Below, one piece after another: positions 60,084 to 64,000 of a DNA stretch of 64,000 nucleotides. Location of the stretch: positions 310,001 to 374,000 of the forward strand of contig WTXI01000013.1 of the NCBI GenBank assembly GCA_022376515.1, read 5' to 3'. Numbering within the stretch: position 1 is the first letter of the stretch; each line of letters opens with the position of its first letter. The notes beneath the pieces are model-generated. The model was not told the origin of the DNA and ran no database searches. It saw nothing but the letters and a program-made list of their open reading frames with translations. The DNA comes from Lactifluus volemus. Taxonomy: Eukaryota > Basidiomycota > Agaricomycetes > Russulales > Russulaceae. Position numbers and translations under genes: made by a program.

Positions 60084-61940
60084 TCATGAGACCTCCATAC
60101 CCTCCTCTTTGACGCGCACGTCCTCTGCAAGACTCACGCGGTGCCGTTGGCGTCCTCGCTCAAGACCCTCTGCTTCCATGTCAACATCATCGCTCTCACT
60201 CTCCGCCAGCGCGCTCAGCGCGTGCTCCCATTTGCCCGAACCTACGTGGTGTAGCTCGTCGTGCAAAACAAGCTCTTCGGGCGCACTTCCGTTACCGTTA
60301 AGGGACGAATGAGTTCCATTATGATGCGCAGAAGCAGGCGCACAGGGTGTGTCTGACGTGCGCAGCGCGCCAATCTGGGCTTCAAGCTCGCGGTTGCGGG
60401 TCGCCTGCGCCATAACGAGCTGTTGCAAATATCTGCAACACGCATTTGAATGAGGAAAAAGTTCACTTGGACAAATGGAGACGAGTGGCGCACCGGATGT
60501 AATCTACACTTTTGCGTAAAATCATACCCTTGTTTGCCTTGACGACAGACTCTCCGGGGCTCTCACATTTTCCCGAGTCCTCGCTTGTTCCAACTTGCGC
60601 AGCGCCCTCTGGAATCAGATTTCCTGACAAGACATCATCGTGTGTGGGCGAAGTCGGAGTTTGGGTAGTGGCTGGATGAGAAGCTTGGGTTGAGTTTGAT
60701 CATGAAAAAGAAGGACGAAAAACGAAGCAAGGCGCATACCACTTGCATCGAGCATACATTCGGGAATAAGCGTTGCGAGCTCACTGATCTTCTCATTGAT
60801 GTTGTCTCTGCGGCGTCGCTCGACAGCATTATGGCTCTCACGGCGCCGTCGACGTTTTTCACTTGCGATGATCGCCCTGACAACCCCCGTCTCTCAGGGT
60901 GTTCCTTGAGAAAAGAAAATGATGACTCACTGTTTGGTAGCTGCATCATGGGATGGGTCTGTTCCAATGTCTTTGGGACTGATACCACCAGCACCGGGTG
61001 TGCCGTAACTGCCAAAGGCGCCCGTGCCAAGACTATCTGGTGTTGGGAGGGAAAACTCCTGATGCCAGGCACTGGCAGAGTGCATGGAGAGTGGGGAGAC
61101 GGGAAGGGTCGATGAGGACTGGCGGTGAGGGGGTATGAGGATAGCATGTGGGTGTGCACCGTGCCGCGGGGGGGATACAGAACTGACGCTACCACGTTTG
61201 GTACGGGCCGTGCGTGCGGGACCACCATGGGTGGATGGAGGCTCGGTGGCAGTAGGTGGACGAGAGCGAGAACGGGAACGAGTATCGGCAGACTCGGAAC
61301 GGGAGTAGTCCACTGGAGGGTGGTATGAAGATGGTGGGGGATCACGTGGATCGTATCGAAGGGAGGACGAGAGGGTGGGGAGGCCATTGTTGTAGTGTGG
61401 CGGTGGATGAGCGGAGGAATTCGGGTTGGAATTGGCGTAAGGGTCGTGGAAGGGGGTGGAGAGTGGGGGTAGTTGAGTGGGGAGGGAGAACTGTTGAGGT
61501 GGTTGTTGTTGATGCGGCTGGTGTTGTTGCTGGTGTTGCTGGTGCTGGTAGGAAGAGTGGGACGCGGAGATTTCGAAGATGTTTGGCCGATACTGCTGTG
61601 GTTGGTGAGATTGGGAATGGGGAGATCGTTCGGAAGCGTCCGGTGACTGAGTTGAACGCTCGTGAGACTGATGATGATGAGGGTGATGCTGGTGTTGAGG
61701 AGGCTGAGGGGAGTTAGCCATGAGACTGGCTAGCTCTTCGGTGAAATCCATGGATGGTTGAGAGGAATCTGGGTGTGCTTTACGGAAAGAGTCGGGGAGG
61801 AAGTGAGGCACGAACATGTTATTCGGATCGAATTGAGACTGAGGAGGGGGGGGAGAAGGTACTGATGGTGGAGGGGATGGGAGATGAAAACCCTCTTGTC
61901 TGATTTGAGGTTTATACGACGAAGCCTGGTAAAAGGCCAT
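60084..61940 (-). CDS. basic helix-loop-helix transcription factor
   Basis: Nuclear regulator. Start MAFYQASSYKPQIRQEGFHL; long Gln/His/Pro/Ser-rich N-terminus (several QHQQ and PPSP runs), then across an in-phase intron near 60900-60955 the bHLH: EKRRRRRESHNAVERRRRDN with helix 1 INEKISELATLIPECMLDA. A loop of about 45 residues with another intron follows, then helix 2 NKGMILRKSVDYIRYLQQLV, interrupted by an intron within it. The basic-region pattern H-x3-E-x3-R predicts binding to CACGTG E-boxes. The C-terminus is acidic (ESESDDVDMEAE) and ends EEGMEVS. All joins are in frame. Confidence 0.9.
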
Positions 61941-64000
61941 TAAGGATGAGAGAAATTTTAATTTTTTTGGAAAAAAGATAAATCGGATAGGTGGATAGGT
62001 GGAGAAAAGAGAGAGAGAAAGAGAAAGGTGACAAAGAGTGGGTGAGGTGAGCGAGTCCAGGGGGACAGGTCAAGCTCAATGCTAGATGTGATCATTATAA
62101 CTCTTCCCTCGGTCCGTATCCTCTATCCGGGGTCCTCCGCCTTCTACCAGTATCCTGGCCCGGATCATCTCCTCCTCCGTCCTTCCTTCCACTTTAGGCT
62201 TTTCCCCTTCACCGACGCCACCCCGCTCATTCCCGCCTTCTCCCCACTCACTCAACCCATCCCCTCCCCACCCCCGTACTAATATATATCTACCCTCCTT
62301 CACCGGAGATGATCCCTTTCCTACCTCCACATTTCATTCTCTCTTCTCTCACCCTAATCCGGTCCTTCGTATCATTCACACCGAGAACCCCTTCATTAAT
62401 CACTTTTTTCCCTCCTTTGGTAACCTTTTCTGATGCCATAACAGCGATCGAGCTGCACAGCCGAACCTGCGACTTATGCAACCTATTTTACTATTATTTT
62501 CTCTTTTTGGGACACGTATCGTGTAACTTATTTGTATCATATGTATGTAAGAAGACCGGCGATGCTTTGGCTCGCCCCCACACCGCCTACACGAGTGCGA
62601 TTGCGGGGATCAAAAGACTCAATATCAATGACGTCGCCCTACACCATGACACCGTCCCCCTCAAGACCGACCGTACAACCTGCAGAGTTCTAATTCCTAT
62701 ATTCAGCTTATTCACCCGGACTTCAACTTGTCATCGACCCACCAGCGCCACGTACACAATGGGAGCTCCTACACTGTTTTTCCGCATCGGCACCGACGTG
62801 GAGAGAAGCAAAAAAAAAACCCCTCACAACAGAGGACCTGTTTTCCCGCCGGAGGTATGCTAGTTGCTGCTGCGGGTCGGTGGTGAGACACGAATTCAAT
62901 TATGAAATTGAATTTGTGACACCGGTAATGGTATGGTCTAGGAACAGAAAATGACGTCGTCCTCGTGCCACAGACTCAAAAAGCGGGAGGCACGACGCCC
63001 CAATCATCGATTCCCATTGGCACGCTCTGTAATCGATGCCCGCGCGCTTGGCTTTTGCGATTCGTTCCATGGACACAACTGTTGCAGTACAGCAAACCAA
63101 AACTCACGATCTGAAACTACCCCTCCAACCCTCTCTCTGTGACGATCAAAGAAAGAAAGAAAAAAAAAAGACCCTACACAAGAGAATTTTGGAAGAAATG
63201 AAAAAATGCCTCGTCGCCACTCCGCTCCCTTTCCGATCCACATGGGTAATCAGGGTCGATTTACGTCCAAAACTCACACGCTATTATACCCTGTCTTTGA
63301 GAAAGCGCAAAGTGTGGTGGCGGCAGACGATGACAACGACACACGTTTGTCCTTGCTGCTGCTGCAAAGTGGACCCGTGCGTGGGAGCGCGTGCGTGCGA
63401 TGAGTCGATTGGTGCTGGAGGCGAAACGGTCGCCCAGAAATAGTAACTCAGATGCCGGGTTCTGACGATGGCGGAGTGGGACGAGTCCGAATTAGCTCCA
63501 CCCCTTGTGGGAGGGGGGGGGAGATAGGTTGAACTTCGGGAGAAGGGGAGGGGGGTACTGTAGCAAGCGAGAGATGAGCCAAATCCTAAGCGGGGGGGGG
63601 CGGGGGGAGGAGTTTCAGATTTTTAGTCTCGGGTGCTGACTGAGGGGCCCCGCAACGATGCGTGTGCGTCGAGACGGAAATGGTGCGAAGATTGCGGTTC
63701 ATTTGTCTTTGTACGGGTCCGCTTGCGGAATTTGTACAGGTCAACGCGAGGATCCAACAAGCGGGCGCAGAGGGGGTGGAGTATTTCGTGGAGCCCCCCG
63801 CCTGATGTGAAGAGAGGAGAGGAAAGGACCGTTGCCCCGTTTCATTCGCCTCGTTCATTTCTTCTACTCGGTGGTGCCACATCGGGAAAAAAAAATGATG
63901 CAACGTTTTCCCTTCCACTCTATGCCACGTGTACCTGGTACAATCCTGGAAGGCTACGTTATGATACACCTTCGGAGGAGTGCCTTGATCCCCTCCTTAG
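61941..64000. other. upstream region of the bHLH gene, no gene recognised
   Basis: The sense (minus) strand is purine-rich for about 350 bp before the ATG (plus-strand C/T tract 62090-62340), which suggests a long leader. A near-perfect palindrome lies at 62889-62918. Only short frames without domains elsewhere. Confidence 0.55.
62889..62918. repeat. 30-bp near-perfect palindrome
   Basis: cacgaattcaatt and aattgaatttgtg form 13-base arms with one mismatch around a 4-base spacer. Candidate dimeric factor site or hairpin, about 950 bp before the bHLH start codon. Confidence 0.6.

Noticed and set aside
60635..61387. 250-codon minus-strand frame overlapping the bHLH gene
   Set aside because: Out-of-frame shadow of the Pro/Ser-rich bHLH exon.

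Overview
The window looks like nuclear DNA of a filamentous fungus, most likely an Agaricomycete basidiomycete (a Rhizoctonia/Ceratobasidium-like genome would fit, but the sequence alone does not prove this). The grounds are intron-rich genes with short introns of about 45-60 nt, a NACHT-WD40 STAND protein of the HET-E type, an F-box-like protein of the style expanded in Agaricomycetes, a fungal NFX1-type helicase, and fungal-type bZIP and bHLH regulators. No bacterial operons, rRNA genes or CRISPR arrays were seen.

Layout. 1-4.2 kb: 3' part of a SIN3 co-repressor gene (+). 5.5-6.0 kb: first copy of a small two-finger zinc protein (+). 7.1-8.7 kb: secreted GH18 chitinase (-) whose active-site region is disturbed. 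11.5-18.0 kb: ZNFX1/Hrr1-like RNA helicase with NFX1 fingers and a RING-like region (-). 18.4-32.7 kb: an array of diverged tandem segmental duplications. It carries three more copies of the small zinc-finger gene (-), an inner repeat present four times, a Helitron-like protein fragment and tRNA-like A/B-box sequences. 32.9-36.1 kb: a divergent bZIP / exosome RRP43 pair sharing about 94 bp. 36.3-48.3 kb: two full calcineurin A genes (+) separated by a complete NACHT-WD40 gene, with an orphan calcineurin last exon and three copies of the calcineurin 3' flank between them. 48.8-53.8 kb: F-box-like gene (+), METTL18/HPM1-type protein-histidine methyltransferase (+) and a possible pRiA4b-ORF3-like protein (-). 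53.8-60.1 kb: gene-free, homopolymer-rich stretch. 60.1-61.9 kb: bHLH regulator (-). 61.9-64 kb: no gene seen.

How the genes relate. The housekeeping genes (SIN3, RRP43, HPM1, calcineurin) share no pathway. The structure of the window is dominated by duplication. The zinc-finger family kept open frames in four copies while the surrounding DNA diverged. The calcineurin duplication encloses an NLR-type gene whose WD40 blades are nearly identical to one another. The genes left of the array (SIN3, chitinase, helicase) each contain one or more one-base frame breaks at short mononucleotide runs; I found none in the genes right of the array. That contrast is either consensus error confined to one side or real decay.
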